A stretch of 64,000 nt of DNA from an uncultured Christensenella sp. (lineage in GTDB: Bacteria > Bacillota > Clostridia > Christensenellales > UBA3700), in contig CAJUBA010000001.1 in assembly GCA_910584635.1 (NCBI GenBank), positions 248,001 to 312,000 on the forward strand. The letters run 5' to 3'. The translations under genes were made by a program, and so were the position numbers. Under the pieces are notes generated by a model, which did no database searches, had not been told where the DNA came from, and worked only from the letters and a program-made list of their open reading frames with translations. Numbering within the stretch: the stretch's first letter is position 1; each line of letters starts with the position of its first letter. This document shows positions 17,901 through 27,195 of the stretch, one piece after another.

Positions 17901-20900
17901 CATACTTCTCTCTCTCCGTGCGGAGGTACGGTTATTTCTCCCACGAATCCTAAACACGGATTAAGCACGTCGCCCGTCGATACTCCGTATTTTCGGTCGG
18001 ATTCAAATATTACTGGATTGGAAAAACTTCTTTCCCTTCCGACAAAATTGAACAGATTGCTTTCATATTCAAACTTATCTACGCCTATTACGCTCAAAGA
18101 CAAATAACTGTCTCCATAAAAACTTCTAGCCGTACGCTTGGCAATTAGCGCGTTTGCGCTCTTATCGTGTTCGGTCGATATAAACATATCGTTAAACGCA
18201 GGATGAGAGAACGTTGCGCCAAAATCAGTCAAAGCAATTTCTTCGCAATATCCACATTTCAATGTCTTTTCAGTATCGCTTTTATTGCTAACAGTAATCT
18301 TTCTGATTTCGCAATTGCTATTTTGAGGGATATATACGCTCATCTTACACGATTTATCCATATTCTCGAATACGCTTTCATACGGACGGAATTCGTATAC
18401 GCACTTATCTCTTCCAAAAGGCGCAAACGTAGGAGAATATAACTCGTTATTGTCGCAGACGTAGAAAAATCCGCCTTTGTTCTCGTTTATTTCTATAGGA
18501 GGTTTATTAAGATACTTTCCTTTTGCAAAGGAATATCCGTTGCCGTAAGAATCTATAATACAGGAATAGTGTCCGTTGGACAGCGTATTAACTTTCGGAA
18601 ATCCTACGCAATCTCCGCTCATGCGATAATTGTTTACCGCGCCGTCTTTATAAACAAAGTCAAATTTTTTTGTCGATTTGCTTACTGACGTAGGAATTTG
18701 TTCCTCAAGCATAAGTCTTCCGCCGTTCATAGCGCTATCGCTCATAAATAGCGATACTATATAATCGTCGAAAAGCGCGTTAACTATACTGCAAAGCGTC
18801 ATTCCTTGGTGGTGCGACATTAGCGTTGCGACAATATTTTTACCGTTTGTATAATCTACGGCGTCAAACATTCCCTGATGAGTAAGCAATCCTTCTTCCG
18901 CAAGATTTTTTAGATTCTGCACGGCTTTTTCCGGCGCGTATTTCAATGCCAACGCAGAAGAATACGGACTTATAACGCATTTATCCTTTACGGCGCTCAA
19001 ACTTATACTGCTTACTCCGAAAGCCGAATATTTATAATTATTCTCCTCGTTAAACTCATAGTAGCAACTTTCGCTTATTCCCCATACTCCGCTACATTTT
19101 GCTTTTTCCATGATTTTAATCACGTTCTTAATACTTGACGTAATCAAACTGTCTTTGCAATCGTCGATAAAAATTTGCGGCATAAGATATTCAAACGCAG
19201 TTCCCGACCATGAAACAAGAGTATTGCCATTTATTTTCGCAATATTTCTGGCAAGTCCGTCCCAATATCTGGTATCGCCTTTAAGCGCCGACGCAATATA
19301 GCACAAAGTTCTAGATTCCGAAGCCAACATATCGTAATGCCCTTCAAATTTACCCTCGGCTTTATTATAACCAATATGGAATTTTCCGCGACCGCCGTCA
19401 AATAAAGCGTCAAAATCTACGTCTTCAATTAGTTTGTCTACGCGCGAATACAGTTTTACATCGCTATCCTTTACAAATTGCTTTACGACTATCAAGCACG
19501 CGATAAAATTACCGCTGTCGACGCTTGATACGAAATACGGCGCAAGCGGTTTTTGCGTAGTCAGCGAGTACCAGTTGAACAAATGCCCTTTATATTTTTC
19601 CAAACTCTCCGTAAGGCATATCTGCTCTTCAAGTTTAGCCATACATTCTTCAAAAGAGATTCTGCCGATTTTATAAGAACAAATATATGAAAGCATAGCG
19701 AATCCCATATTAGTAGGCGACGTAAATCCGTTTGCCTCTTTCTTTGGAAACACTTGATAATTATCGCATATCAACGGCTTATCTTTTAGATTGCTTTCGA
19801 AGTATTTGCAGGTTCTGTTTGCCAAATCAATAAGAAAATCTTTGTTTTCTTGAGAAATTTCTTTTTTGTTATCGCGTTGTTTGGAACACAGATACAACAG
19901 ATTTGCAACCGCTATATATAAAGCAAAATATGCAAGCAAATATATTTGCGTATAGAAAATCCCCCCCAATACGATGCACGCTACGATACTGGGCAAAAGC
20001 AATTGAATATGTTTTGAATAATTATTCTGTCTTTGAGATGAATAAAAAGTCTTCCATTCGAGCAATTTCTTTCTGTCAAACAAACACTTAAACAACATCT
20101 TTATCCACAGCATAACTCCGCTTACTGCAAAAAACGGAATCATAATCAACTCGTAAGCCATCGCGATGATTTCCGAGAAAAATTGCTTAAATACGTATCT
20201 GGGTCTTTTATCATATCCCAAAGCGTTAAGACAAAGTCCGAATCTTATAAGCCATATCGCTGCCGCGCTTATTGCAAAAGGAATTAGTAGCAGCAAATCT
20301 GCGCTTACGAAAAGCATAATCAAAAGAGCGAATTGCAAAGATGGAATAATGGTTTTAAGCGCGTTAAAAGCCATTACGTATCTGTAAAAAGGTTGCGACA
20401 CCTTCTTAGAAAAGATATATGGCGTCAAAAGGATATCCCCTCGTTCCCATCTGTTTTGACGAATTATATGGCTTACAAAACTCTTCGGAGCGTCTTCGTA
20501 AGTAGGCAATGCAAGACTGCCCGTAGACACAATCGCGCCTTCAATTATATCATGACTCAAAATTCTATTGTCGGGCAACATTCCTTCTATTTGCTCCGTA
20601 TACTCTTTAAGTCTGTAAATACCTTTTCCGCAGTATATGGCGTTGCCCGAGATTTTATAATAAAAATCTCCGTAATTGCAGTATCCGTCTACGCCGCTGT
20701 CCGACTTGTAAGTCTTTGACCACAACGTATCCAAAGAAGATAATCTGTATTTTGATCTAAACGTCATCAACGTGTATTTTGCATTCAGCGGATGCAGCAT
20801 TGTATTAACCGCGCGCTTGATTCCGCCCGGCAACAACGTATTGTCGTCGTCAAGCAGTAAAACAAAGTTAGGCTTTCTCTGCTTTCTCAATACAAAGGAA

Positions 20901-22528
20901 AATGCGTCGTAATTACCGTCAAGCAAAGCGCGATTCAGCGTATCCGTCGCGCCTCTTTTTCTCTCGTAAGCCTGCCATTTCCCGTCTATGAATTTGCGTT
21001 TTCTTACAAATACATTGATGTTCGGATATTTTGATAGATATTCAAACGCGTTGATAATAGTCTGATCGTTTCCATCCACTTCGTTTTCCGACGCTTTCAA
21101 ATCAACCAAAAGCGAATATTCCAACATCTTATCTTTATTGGCTTGGGCTAGTGAAAGCAAACTCTCGCTCGCCTCTTTAGCCTGTTTTTCGCTTGTTATA
21201 AACTCATTCTTGACCACAAGCGTCTTGCCTTCTTCGGGCAAATCAATATAATTCATAGACGCGACGTTTCGCGCAGGTAATATTTTATCGACAATTAAAC
21301 TTACCGCAAATCTTGCAACAGGAATAGACGCGAAAGGCATTATAAGACCTACCGCTAGCATCATTTGCCACGATTTGAGAAATGCTATGCTCAATCCTGT
21401 CAGCAACGCCGAAAGCAAAGTAATAGTTATCGCGTAAAGTCTTTGATCTACTTTGCTCGTTGGCTTTTTCAATACGGACGGCGTAATAGAATGAATATAG
21501 CCTTTTATAGCGTATCTATAATCGTATATGATTTCACCGAAATGCACGTTGTACATCTTTGCAAGTTCCATTGCCGATTTTGCGACCGACCTTTCGCTTG
21601 CGCCGTAAAGCGACGACAGTTTGCTTATCGCGCTTAAATATGCGAATTTCGAACACATATCCATATTTTTGTACGTTTCGTCATGCGAAATAATACTGTA
21701 CGTCGAACATAACTGTATTTTGAATTCGTCGTTAAAAATATCGTTTAATCTTTTCAAAGACGATATGCTATTTGAAATCAACACGCTCATATCCACGAGA
21801 TTATTTGCAAACGACATATCTATATTGTCGGGATTTATATCGTTGATTTTATAAAAATATTTTTCGTCTAAGTATTTTCCCGAGTGCTTGAAAAAATACA
21901 AGTAAGCGTCGTACTTGCAAAGTCTTCTTACCGGCTCCGCGTCCCCGTCCGCCTGTCTTCTCAACTTCTCAGTGGAAATAATGTCTTTTGAAATTTTTGC
22001 AATACGCTCGACAAGCGCGTAAACCAACGCTTTATCCAAATTAAGCGTTTCGTCGTAATGCAACGGCGTATAATCGTTGAAAATATCAACGGTCTGCTTA
22101 ATAGTGTCGGCATTAAGGTTACAATTTGACGAAGCGACCATAAAACGCGCCAACTGAATTATTCTGACGTTATTTTTTTTGTGCGTTAGTTTGCTAAACG
22201 ACTTATAATCGCTCTGTTTTACGTTTATAGTAGCGGAATAATAGTTCTCGTAAAGCCATTTTTCGCATTCGTACAATGACTGTCCGTTATCGACTTTATT
22301 CAATAGCGTTTTGTACGCTCTTTTGATAACTCTCAAATGCGCGTTTATATTGGGAATAGCGCCTACCAATTCTCCGCTTCTCAGAGAAATTGCAAGACGT
22401 TTTACGTTGTCTTCAAGATCTTTATCGCTCATGGTAGAAGTGAATTCTTCGCCTCTGTCCGAGCGTTTTGCAATCAACGTTAATATAATCAATAACACAA
22501 ATAATACTGTAATAACCGCGTACAACAT
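14975..22528 (-). CDS. cyclic beta-1,2-glucan synthase-like giant protein (GT84-GH144-like-GH94)
   Basis: A 2517-residue membrane protein of the NdvB/ChvB type. The N-terminus has a membrane helix (1-19) and a pair of helices near 370-415. A GT-A glycosyltransferase domain follows, with DDD at about 558-562 and the RQNRW processivity-type motif near 693. Further membrane segments lie near 725-815 and 850-890. A glucoamylase-like (GH144/GH189-type) domain holds WSGTAFEYLMP near 1107 and SHHQGMT near 1239. The C-terminal GH94 phosphorylase-like domain has QHWWHGDCFGVRTQ near 2110 and the catalytic GDWND near 2198. Proteobacterial homologues make cyclic osmoregulated glucans, and clostridial ones exist. 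The ATG lacks a clear ribosome site and lies only 22 bases after the rnpB terminator. Confidence 0.9.
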   Translation of the reverse strand: MLYAVITVLFVLLIILTLIAKRSDRGEEFTSTMSDKDLEDNVKRLAISLRSGELVGAIPNINAHLRVIKRAYKTLLNKVDNGQSLYECEKWLYENYYSATINVKQSDYKSFSKLTHKKNNVRIIQLARFMVASSNCNLNADTIKQTVDIFNDYTPLHYDETLNLDKALVYALVERIAKISKDIISTEKLRRQADGDAEPVRRLCKYDAYLYFFKHSGKYLDEKYFYKINDINPDNIDMSFANNLVDMSVLISNSISSLKRLNDIFNDEFKIQLCSTYSIISHDETYKNMDMCSKFAYLSAISKLSSLYGASERSVAKSAMELAKMYNVHFGEIIYDYRYAIKGYIHSITPSVLKKPTSKVDQRLYAITITLLSALLTGLSIAFLKSWQMMLAVGLIMPFASIPVARFAVSLIVDKILPARNVASMNYIDLPEEGKTLVVKNEFITSEKQAKEASESLLSLAQANKDKMLEYSLLVDLKASENEVDGNDQTIINAFEYLSKYPNINVFVRKRKFIDGKWQAYERKRGATDTLNRALLDGNYDAFSFVLRKQRKPNFVLLLDDDNTLLPGGIKRAVNTMLHPLNAKYTLMTFRSKYRLSSLDTLWSKTYKSDSGVDGYCNYGDFYYKISGNAIYCGKGIYRLKEYTEQIEGMLPDNRILSHDIIEGAIVSTGSLALPTYEDAPKSFVSHIIRQNRWERGDILLTPYIFSKKVSQPFYRYVMAFNALKTIIPSLQFALLIMLFVSADLLLLIPFAISAAAIWLIRFGLCLNALGYDKRPRYVFKQFFSEIIAMAYELIMIPFFAVSGVMLWIKMLFKCLFDRKKLLEWKTFYSSQRQNNYSKHIQLLLPSIVACIVLGGIFYTQIYLLAYFALYIAVANLLYLCSKQRDNKKEISQENKDFLIDLANRTCKYFESNLKDKPLICDNYQVFPKKEANGFTSPTNMGFAMLSYICSYKIGRISFEECMAKLEEQICLTESLEKYKGHLFNWYSLTTQKPLAPYFVSSVDSGNFIACLIVVKQFVKDSDVKLYSRVDKLIEDVDFDALFDGGRGKFHIGYNKAEGKFEGHYDMLASESRTLCYIASALKGDTRYWDGLARNIAKINGNTLVSWSGTAFEYLMPQIFIDDCKDSLITSSIKNVIKIMEKAKCSGVWGISESCYYEFNEENNYKYSAFGVSSISLSAVKDKCVISPYSSALALKYAPEKAVQNLKNLAEEGLLTHQGMFDAVDYTNGKNIVATLMSHHQGMTLCSIVNALFDDYIVSLFMSDSAMNGGRLMLEEQIPTSVSKSTKKFDFVYKDGAVNNYRMSGDCVGFPKVNTLSNGHYSCIIDSYGNGYSFAKGKYLNKPPIEINENKGGFFYVCDNNELYSPTFAPFGRDKCVYEFRPYESVFENMDKSCKMSVYIPQNSNCEIRKITVSNKSDTEKTLKCGYCEEIALTDFGATFSHPAFNDMFISTEHDKSANALIAKRTARSFYGDSYLSLSVIGVDKFEYESNLFNFVGRERSFSNPVIFESDRKYGVSTGDVLNPCLGFVGEITVPPHGEREVCCIKFYDSDLTALKSNIEQCRMIDFAKYSYESARLTTLSKTYKYQINEKISELISRIATNVLYKPYDRDKLVAIADNLHESLPMGLSKTIKYIYFEHFSHDEMLKNLIYSTIYLNMASVRFNLVIAYGAESQNNDSTLRSFVDLTNIGDILQLDCIKFLRLNGLDGGALNMIKENAFAVFDTPPKKGESNIGEKQLFEFPELEYTERTTQRPVIYSQIDAGIEVQRGKGGFDKNGDYIVTQTPDLPYSNVICGEKGGFIVTQNGGGFDYFGNSNLFRASRWENNPVFDTPCEGVYVDFGSMVRINRLVEGGYVRHSQGYSEFCGMIDGVQFKVKESLVKEGEGKAISVVLSKEKDSINTKILFTINAMLGDLPYTQMLFDEQLSDNSIRITNALNGKSVYIKTNVDCVLIPDKSCIVKDDKGVNLGEGKCNFHYPSHSLVTRNLSGKNIEINIIVSSDYNFIRDFDVDNIYPAIIEQESKFKNLNKFELCSNNKNLDIFFNKWLAYQVISSRINGRCGYYQAGGAIGFRDQLQDMLTMLYIDPDKAKKHILLCAEHQFLEGDVQHWWHGDCFGVRTQITDDRLFLPFLTFEYIDITGDKDILNSVQKYLVSQPLEPNAESRLESPDRSRIGESLLSHIKRAIDSALVFGKDGLLLIGGGDWNDALNEIGMQRKGESVWLSMFAVHVLRNFVKYVDFEQRQKYIAHIENLLTALDNAYKDGYFMRAVTDYGEELGVKDCKHFSKDLLCQSWSVIANISSRQKQRNALQAAGELVDGKTGIIKLLSPAQTKERYYGYISSYPKGVRENGGQYTHAAVWFVKAVAMLDEKIETADGILDANDLLDIINPISKNVDEEKTSVYKGEPYVLAGDVYSNKDNYGRAGWSWYTGSASILYDTIVRDFLGITICGNKMNFAKPKLRDWQDMKLVYRYKGTVYTISFAKGVEDSVKADGITYKGDTSFTMQQDLGKRYVEVTFR

Positions 22529-22550
22529 ACATTGATTATTGACGCTAATA

Positions 22551-22579
22551 TAAAAAAAATACGCCCCAAAAGACGTATT
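22551..22579 (-). terminator. terminator of RNase P RNA
   Basis: Minus-strand stem AATACGTC/GGCGTATT (one G-T pair) with a TTTTGG loop, followed by eight T in a row. It is directly 3' of the rnpB P1 stem. Confidence 0.9.
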
Positions 22580-22580
22580 T

Positions 22581-22910
22581 GTACAAGACAGTCTATAAGC
22601 CGAGTTCTGTATTTGACTATCATCTGTCTAGGCGCAGCGTTACCGATGCGCTCAAGCGATTTTCTCGACAAGCAGGCTACTTACAGTCGATTTTCTCTTG
22701 CATCAAGCGGGGTTTACATGGCTCTTCGAGTTACCTCGAAGACGGTGGTCTCTTACACCGCCTTTCCATCCTTACCGACTTACGTCGGCGGTCTATTTCT
22801 GTTGCACTTTCCTTCAAGTCGCCTTGACCGGTAGTTAGCCGGCGCTCTGCCTTATGATGCTCGGACTTTCCTCATACCTTACGGTCTGCGATAGTCTGGC
22901 TGTCTTGCTC
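22581..22910 (-). ncRNA. rnpB: RNase P RNA, bacterial class A
   Basis: About 330 bases forming the catalytic RNA that trims tRNA 5' leaders. The diagnostic 5' consensus GAGGAAAGTCCGAGC is present, as are GGAAAGTGCAACAGAAA and the 3' consensus CAGAACTCGGCTTATAG. P1 pairs CAAGACAG near 22908 with CTGTCTTG at 22591-22584. The layout is the ancestral A type rather than the Bacillus B type. It has a perfect promoter at its 5' side, whose -35 box overlaps the stop codon of the upstream phosphatase gene, and a strong terminator. Confidence 0.97.
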
Positions 22911-22914
22911 AAAA

Positions 22915-22943
22915 ATTATACCAAAATTCTAATCGATTGTCAA
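22915..22943 (-). promoter_or_regulatory. consensus promoter of rnpB
   Basis: TTGACA (22943-22938), 17-base spacer, TATAAT (22920-22915): an exact sigma-A consensus. The -35 box contains the TGA stop codon of the gene before it (22942-22940). Transcription would begin near 22910. Confidence 0.93.
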
Positions 22944-25051
22944 ACGGCAAAATTTTCGATTTTGATTTTAGTTACGTATCCCGAAAAATCTAAAGCGTAG
23001 ATATAGCCGTCGTGTACAGCCAATCTGCTGAGTATCGGAGAACCTACGTTGAATTTCGCAATAGTTTTTAGATTTTTATCGGTCATGTAAATATATCCGT
23101 CGGACGCTCCGAAAATCAAATTATCTACGTAAGGTAGTACTTCGCTCTCTACCGTCGCCACTTCTCCCGAAGTATACGGGGACGTAAAGACCAACGCGGT
23201 TCCCGTTTTGCATTGATTTATTTTCTCAAAAGTATTCAAATCGAACGCAACTACGCCGTCTTTTGCCGTAGCAAAATATCCTATGCCGTCTACAATATAC
23301 GGCGCCGTAGCGGTATCGAGATTTATTCCGGTATCGCGAGATCTTAATATCTTACCGTCTTCTTTATCTATTTCAAAGATTTTGCTAGTAGCCGCGGTGT
23401 ACAGTTTCCCCTCGTAAATAACCGGCGTAGCGGTACGGTAGCGAATTCCGCCTTTCTTATTTGCCCAAATACGTTTACCGTTGTATTTGTTATAAGCGAT
23501 AATTTCATCCCAGTTGGCGCCGACAATAAGTTTATCCCCGTCTATAATCATTCTACAAGGCGAAGAGCAAGCGTTATCGTTTGACTTTTCCCAAATCAAA
23601 TCGCCGTTGTCAAGCGAAAGGCAAACTGTTTTTTGAGCGCCTCCGCAATACACTCTGCCATCGTCGACGACAACGTTTTGTCCGGTATTTGCGGCAGCCA
23701 TAATTTTTGTTTCCTTAATCCAAATAACCTCGCCTGTTTTGGAATCCAAGCAGTAAACTCTGCCTTCAATATCTTGCGCAATAAGTTTATTTTGTGAAAT
23801 GACAAATGAATTCCTTACAGAATTTTTCGTTTTATAAATCCAATTTACCTTTCCGTTTTCACAGTTTAGAGACGTGATAGCGCAGTTTTTAGGATAACCG
23901 TCGTCTACAGTGGCAACGTACAAATTACCCTCTGAAATTATCGGTTCGGCAAACTCGCCGTGTCCGTCTACCTTTACTCCCCACTGCGAACCTTCCTGAG
24001 GCTCGCCTTCTACAAAGTTTCTGTAAATCAAATGCGTATCTTTCAACGCTCCGCCGTCTAATTCAAACAAACGCGTACAAGCGGGCGTAGAGTCAATTCC
24101 GCCGCCATCGGTCTTACTTGTCGTTACGTTTAGTATTCCATCTATATCGTTAAGATAATTATAATGCCAGTGTCCGAATACCCACGCAATCAATCCTTTG
24201 CTTTTCAGGTCAAGTTCATTTAATCCGTATTTTACCGTAAATCCGTTTTCATCCGGGCAGTAATCGTGATTAAAAATTATTACTTTCTTTCCTTCCTCTA
24301 CTTGTTTTAGGTCATTGGCTAGCCAACGCCAAACGTCGCTGTGTTTATATCTTGCCGAATAATCTCCGTGCGCAATAGCGCTTACTACGTAATGAATGTC
24401 GCCGACGTCAAATGAGTAATTAACCGGACCGTACGTACTCTCAAATAAATCTTCGCTATACTTACCCCATTTAACGTAGTCGTGATTTCCTATGACATAC
24501 CTTACGGGCGTTTCCATATTTTCGCTATTCATATCGTTTATATGCTGTTTAAGTCCGTCAACGTAACAAATATCGCCGGTATGTATGATAAATGAAACGT
24601 CTTCGCGCTTAGCGTCTTCTTTGACTTCGTTTACCAAATCTCCCGCTCCGTCGCCGTTTATCTCCGTATCGGTAACTTGCAAAAATTTATGCGAGGTTTC
24701 GTCTTTTTCTTTTTTATCCAAATAAAAATCATAACCGTCCGTATTCTTACCGATTTCTAAATAATACTTTTCCGTCCAATATCCTGAAGGAATCGTAACC
24801 GTAATAAATCTCTGTTTAATCCACCCGTCCAATTTGAACATACCGTTTTCATCGGTTTTTACTACGTCCCTGCCGTTTGTAACCGACACGTTTGCCATTG
24901 GTCTGTCAGTGCCGCTTTCCAAAACGTAACCGCTGTATCTATCGTTATTTACGCCGTAATAAATCCCTGTAATCAATCCGCCGACAGCAGCCATTGCTAT
25001 TACTGCTATCAGCGCAATTACCGTTATTTTATTTCTTTTTCTTCTTTCCAT
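22940..25051 (-). CDS. membrane-anchored metallophosphatase with C-terminal beta-propeller
   Basis: A 703-residue surface protein. An uncleaved signal anchor spans about residues 8-30. Next is a carboxypeptidase-regulatory-like beta domain (about 38-90; GYVLESGTDRPMANVSV). The calcineurin-like phosphoesterase has TGDICYVD near 162, GNHDY near 188, NHDYC near 261 and GHWHY near 293. Its first metal motif reads VTDTE near 126 rather than the usual D-x-H. From about residue 345 a PQQ-type beta-propeller is built of repeats such as GRVYCLDSKTGEVIW. The substrate is unknown. It follows the GH36-like gene by 15 bases, so the two are probably co-transcribed and act on an extracellular sugar or phospho-glycan. 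Confidence 0.82.
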   Translation of the reverse strand: MERRKRNKITVIALIAVIAMAAVGGLITGIYYGVNNDRYSGYVLESGTDRPMANVSVTNGRDVVKTDENGMFKLDGWIKQRFITVTIPSGYWTEKYYLEIGKNTDGYDFYLDKKEKDETSHKFLQVTDTEINGDGAGDLVNEVKEDAKREDVSFIIHTGDICYVDGLKQHINDMNSENMETPVRYVIGNHDYVKWGKYSEDLFESTYGPVNYSFDVGDIHYVVSAIAHGDYSARYKHSDVWRWLANDLKQVEEGKKVIIFNHDYCPDENGFTVKYGLNELDLKSKGLIAWVFGHWHYNYLNDIDGILNVTTSKTDGGGIDSTPACTRLFELDGGALKDTHLIYRNFVEGEPQEGSQWGVKVDGHGEFAEPIISEGNLYVATVDDGYPKNCAITSLNCENGKVNWIYKTKNSVRNSFVISQNKLIAQDIEGRVYCLDSKTGEVIWIKETKIMAAANTGQNVVVDDGRVYCGGAQKTVCLSLDNGDLIWEKSNDNACSSPCRMIIDGDKLIVGANWDEIIAYNKYNGKRIWANKKGGIRYRTATPVIYEGKLYTAATSKIFEIDKEDGKILRSRDTGINLDTATAPYIVDGIGYFATAKDGVVAFDLNTFEKINQCKTGTALVFTSPYTSGEVATVESEVLPYVDNLIFGASDGYIYMTDKNLKTIAKFNVGSPILSRLAVHDGYIYALDFSGYVTKIKIENFAV

Positions 25052-25066
25052 TACGTCTTTTTCTTT

Positions 25067-27052
25067 TTACTCGCTCTTTTCAAGATAATAAATCCTTATT
25101 TCATAAGGCTGTAAATCGACGCTAAACTTCCCGTCTGTATTAAACTTTTCCTGATTGTCGGGATAATAACTCTCGACTGAAATTTTATCGGAAGCAAAGT
25201 TTAGAAGTTTTTCATCAAATACGTATCTTTGCTGTTTCTCGGAACTGTTTCTGACAGCCAGTATCGCTTTATCTCCGTCCTTAGCGTAATATCCGTAAAC
25301 GTTTCCTTCTTCCGGCTTGCCTCCGAAAAATCTGCTCCTCTTCAAAATATTGAAATTTTTCTCCGCCCATTGCAATACTTCCGTCGCAACTTTGTATCTT
25401 TGCGAATCAAACATTTTTGGCGTAAAATACAATTCCGCAAAACCCGTTCCTCTCATCATGCACATAAGCATATATTCTTTGAATTGTTTCAAATCGTATA
25501 CGACTGTCGGATGCGCCGACGAAGGATTTTGAAGATTGCTTGTCATAGGCGGATTACAGTTTCTCTCCGCATAGCAAGGCTCGTGATTATAAAGGTTGGA
25601 TACCGGGAATTGCAGTTGTCGCGTTTCGAAAAAATCCATGTATCTCCCGTCTCTGTAATTAAGACACTGCGACAAATTATCTCCTTTGCCCGCATAGCCC
25701 ATATCGGAACAGTTGTTTAGCCAAATTGCATCGCACCATTTCAAAAACCACGGACTGCAATGAGCGTAGGACGTAACGTTGAGAAATACGTCGGAACGCA
25801 CTTTTCGAATTCTCTCAAATCCTTTTGTCCACTCTTCCCAAAGGAACGTATAGAAATACAAACCGTCGCCCATCCCTTTCGGATGACCGTGTTTATTTGA
25901 TTTGCAAGGAGTTATGGCGAATCCGTCGATTTTGAAATAACTCACGTTGTATTTCACGCAAAAATCAGCCATTTTGTCGCACAAATCTTTTATATAACGC
26001 GGATTGCAAGCGCAAATATCTTTGGATTGACGGCATTTCGGATAGCCTATGCTCTCCAACAGTTTAGCATACTTATAGGTCTGTTTGGTATATCCTCCGC
26101 GAGGACCGAACCATACTCCGAACGTAGAATTCAATTCTTTCGTCAGTTTTGTTTCTTTATCGAATCCGTCTGTAAACTTTGTTTCGTCAAATGTCCAAAA
26201 TTTAGGTTTTTTATAATCCGTCCAACCGTCGTCCACTACGTAGCAGTCAAGCGGACGCAATCCCGCTTTTGAGAATCCGTCGGCTATAGCCGTAAAAGAA
26301 TCTGCGATTTTTTCGCTGTTTATATCCAACATATTGTCGTACCAACTGTTGAACTGAATACGAAATTTTGCAGGCTGGGCGGAAATAGTAAAAATGTATT
26401 CAAAAAATTCTCTTCGCAATACGTAAAAATCCGATTCCGACGCGCTTCCTATTACAAAAGGCGCGCTTTCATACTCGCCGTTTACAGATATATCTTTGAA
26501 TTTGCGACCTATATAATATTTGCTGTACGCTTTTCCATTTTCTATTCTGTTATCTGCGACAGGAAATTCTCCTCCGAAAAACATATCGGATACGTAGTAC
26601 GGCTGTCCCATAGTAGTTATATACGCGGGAATAAAAACTCTCTTCTCAACTTTAGGGATACTCCACGTAAAATCAGCGCCTGATACGTCAAAACCGTCTA
26701 ATTGAATATAATCTATTACCACTTCGGGATTAGATATTTTGAGTATGATTTGTTTTCTCAACACTCCCGATTTTTCATCGTCGCTATACGCTACGAAAAT
26801 ATTCCAATCAATACCCCCGCTCGTAATTACATATTCAAGTCCTCTTTCGTTTGCGTCTATTAAAGTTGCGTCGTTGCTGTCAAAAAACGCTTTTTTTCTG
26901 AACAACGTTTCCTTGATAAAATACGATACTCCAAACTCTATACCGACAAAATCCAAACGCTTTTGCGTGATTCTATTTACTAAATACGACGATAAGATTT
27001 TACCGCCCGCTCTATCAACGCCTTTTATTACTTTAGAAGACACGAATTCCAT
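25067..27052 (-). CDS. alpha-galactosidase-like glycoside hydrolase (GH36-type, melibiase)
   Basis: A 661-residue cytoplasmic-looking glycosidase without a signal peptide. The TIM-barrel core carries the PLDCYVVDDGWTDYK motif near 275, the likely nucleophile Asp in YFKIDGF near residue 375, and the likely acid/base Asp in NNCSDMGY near 449. These match the positions used in GH36/clan GH-D enzymes, although the canonical K-W-D is K-I-D here. A beta-sandwich precedes the barrel and a small C-terminal beta domain follows. The ATG at 27052 is chosen for its AAGGCGG site; upstream codons lie in an AT-rich leader. The exact sugar specificity is not readable. Confidence 0.8.
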   Translation of the reverse strand: MEFVSSKVIKGVDRAGGKILSSYLVNRITQKRLDFVGIEFGVSYFIKETLFRKKAFFDSNDATLIDANERGLEYVITSGGIDWNIFVAYSDDEKSGVLRKQIILKISNPEVVIDYIQLDGFDVSGADFTWSIPKVEKRVFIPAYITTMGQPYYVSDMFFGGEFPVADNRIENGKAYSKYYIGRKFKDISVNGEYESAPFVIGSASESDFYVLRREFFEYIFTISAQPAKFRIQFNSWYDNMLDINSEKIADSFTAIADGFSKAGLRPLDCYVVDDGWTDYKKPKFWTFDETKFTDGFDKETKLTKELNSTFGVWFGPRGGYTKQTYKYAKLLESIGYPKCRQSKDICACNPRYIKDLCDKMADFCVKYNVSYFKIDGFAITPCKSNKHGHPKGMGDGLYFYTFLWEEWTKGFERIRKVRSDVFLNVTSYAHCSPWFLKWCDAIWLNNCSDMGYAGKGDNLSQCLNYRDGRYMDFFETRQLQFPVSNLYNHEPCYAERNCNPPMTSNLQNPSSAHPTVVYDLKQFKEYMLMCMMRGTGFAELYFTPKMFDSQRYKVATEVLQWAEKNFNILKRSRFFGGKPEEGNVYGYYAKDGDKAILAVRNSSEKQQRYVFDEKLLNFASDKISVESYYPDNQEKFNTDGKFSVDLQPYEIRIYYLEKSE

Positions 27053-27093
27053 AAGTTGCCGCCTTAAATTATTGTTATATATATATCTATAAT

Positions 27094-27122
27094 ATAATAA
27101 CATATTAAATTGGCGTTTTCAA
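27094..27122 (-). promoter_or_regulatory. promoter of the GH36-phosphatase operon
   Basis: TTGAAA (27122-27117), 17-base spacer, TATTAT (27099-27094) on the minus strand, about 45 bases before the GH36 start. Confidence 0.6.
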
Positions 27123-27195
27123 GATGAAAATTGACAAAAAGACGCATTCTGTCTATGAATTCCATATAAATGACAAAACGCGCCTGCAAATTTTA

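Noticed and set aside
22532..22834. Open frames on the plus strand across the RNase P RNA
   Set aside because: They overlap a clear structured RNA and have no ribosome site.
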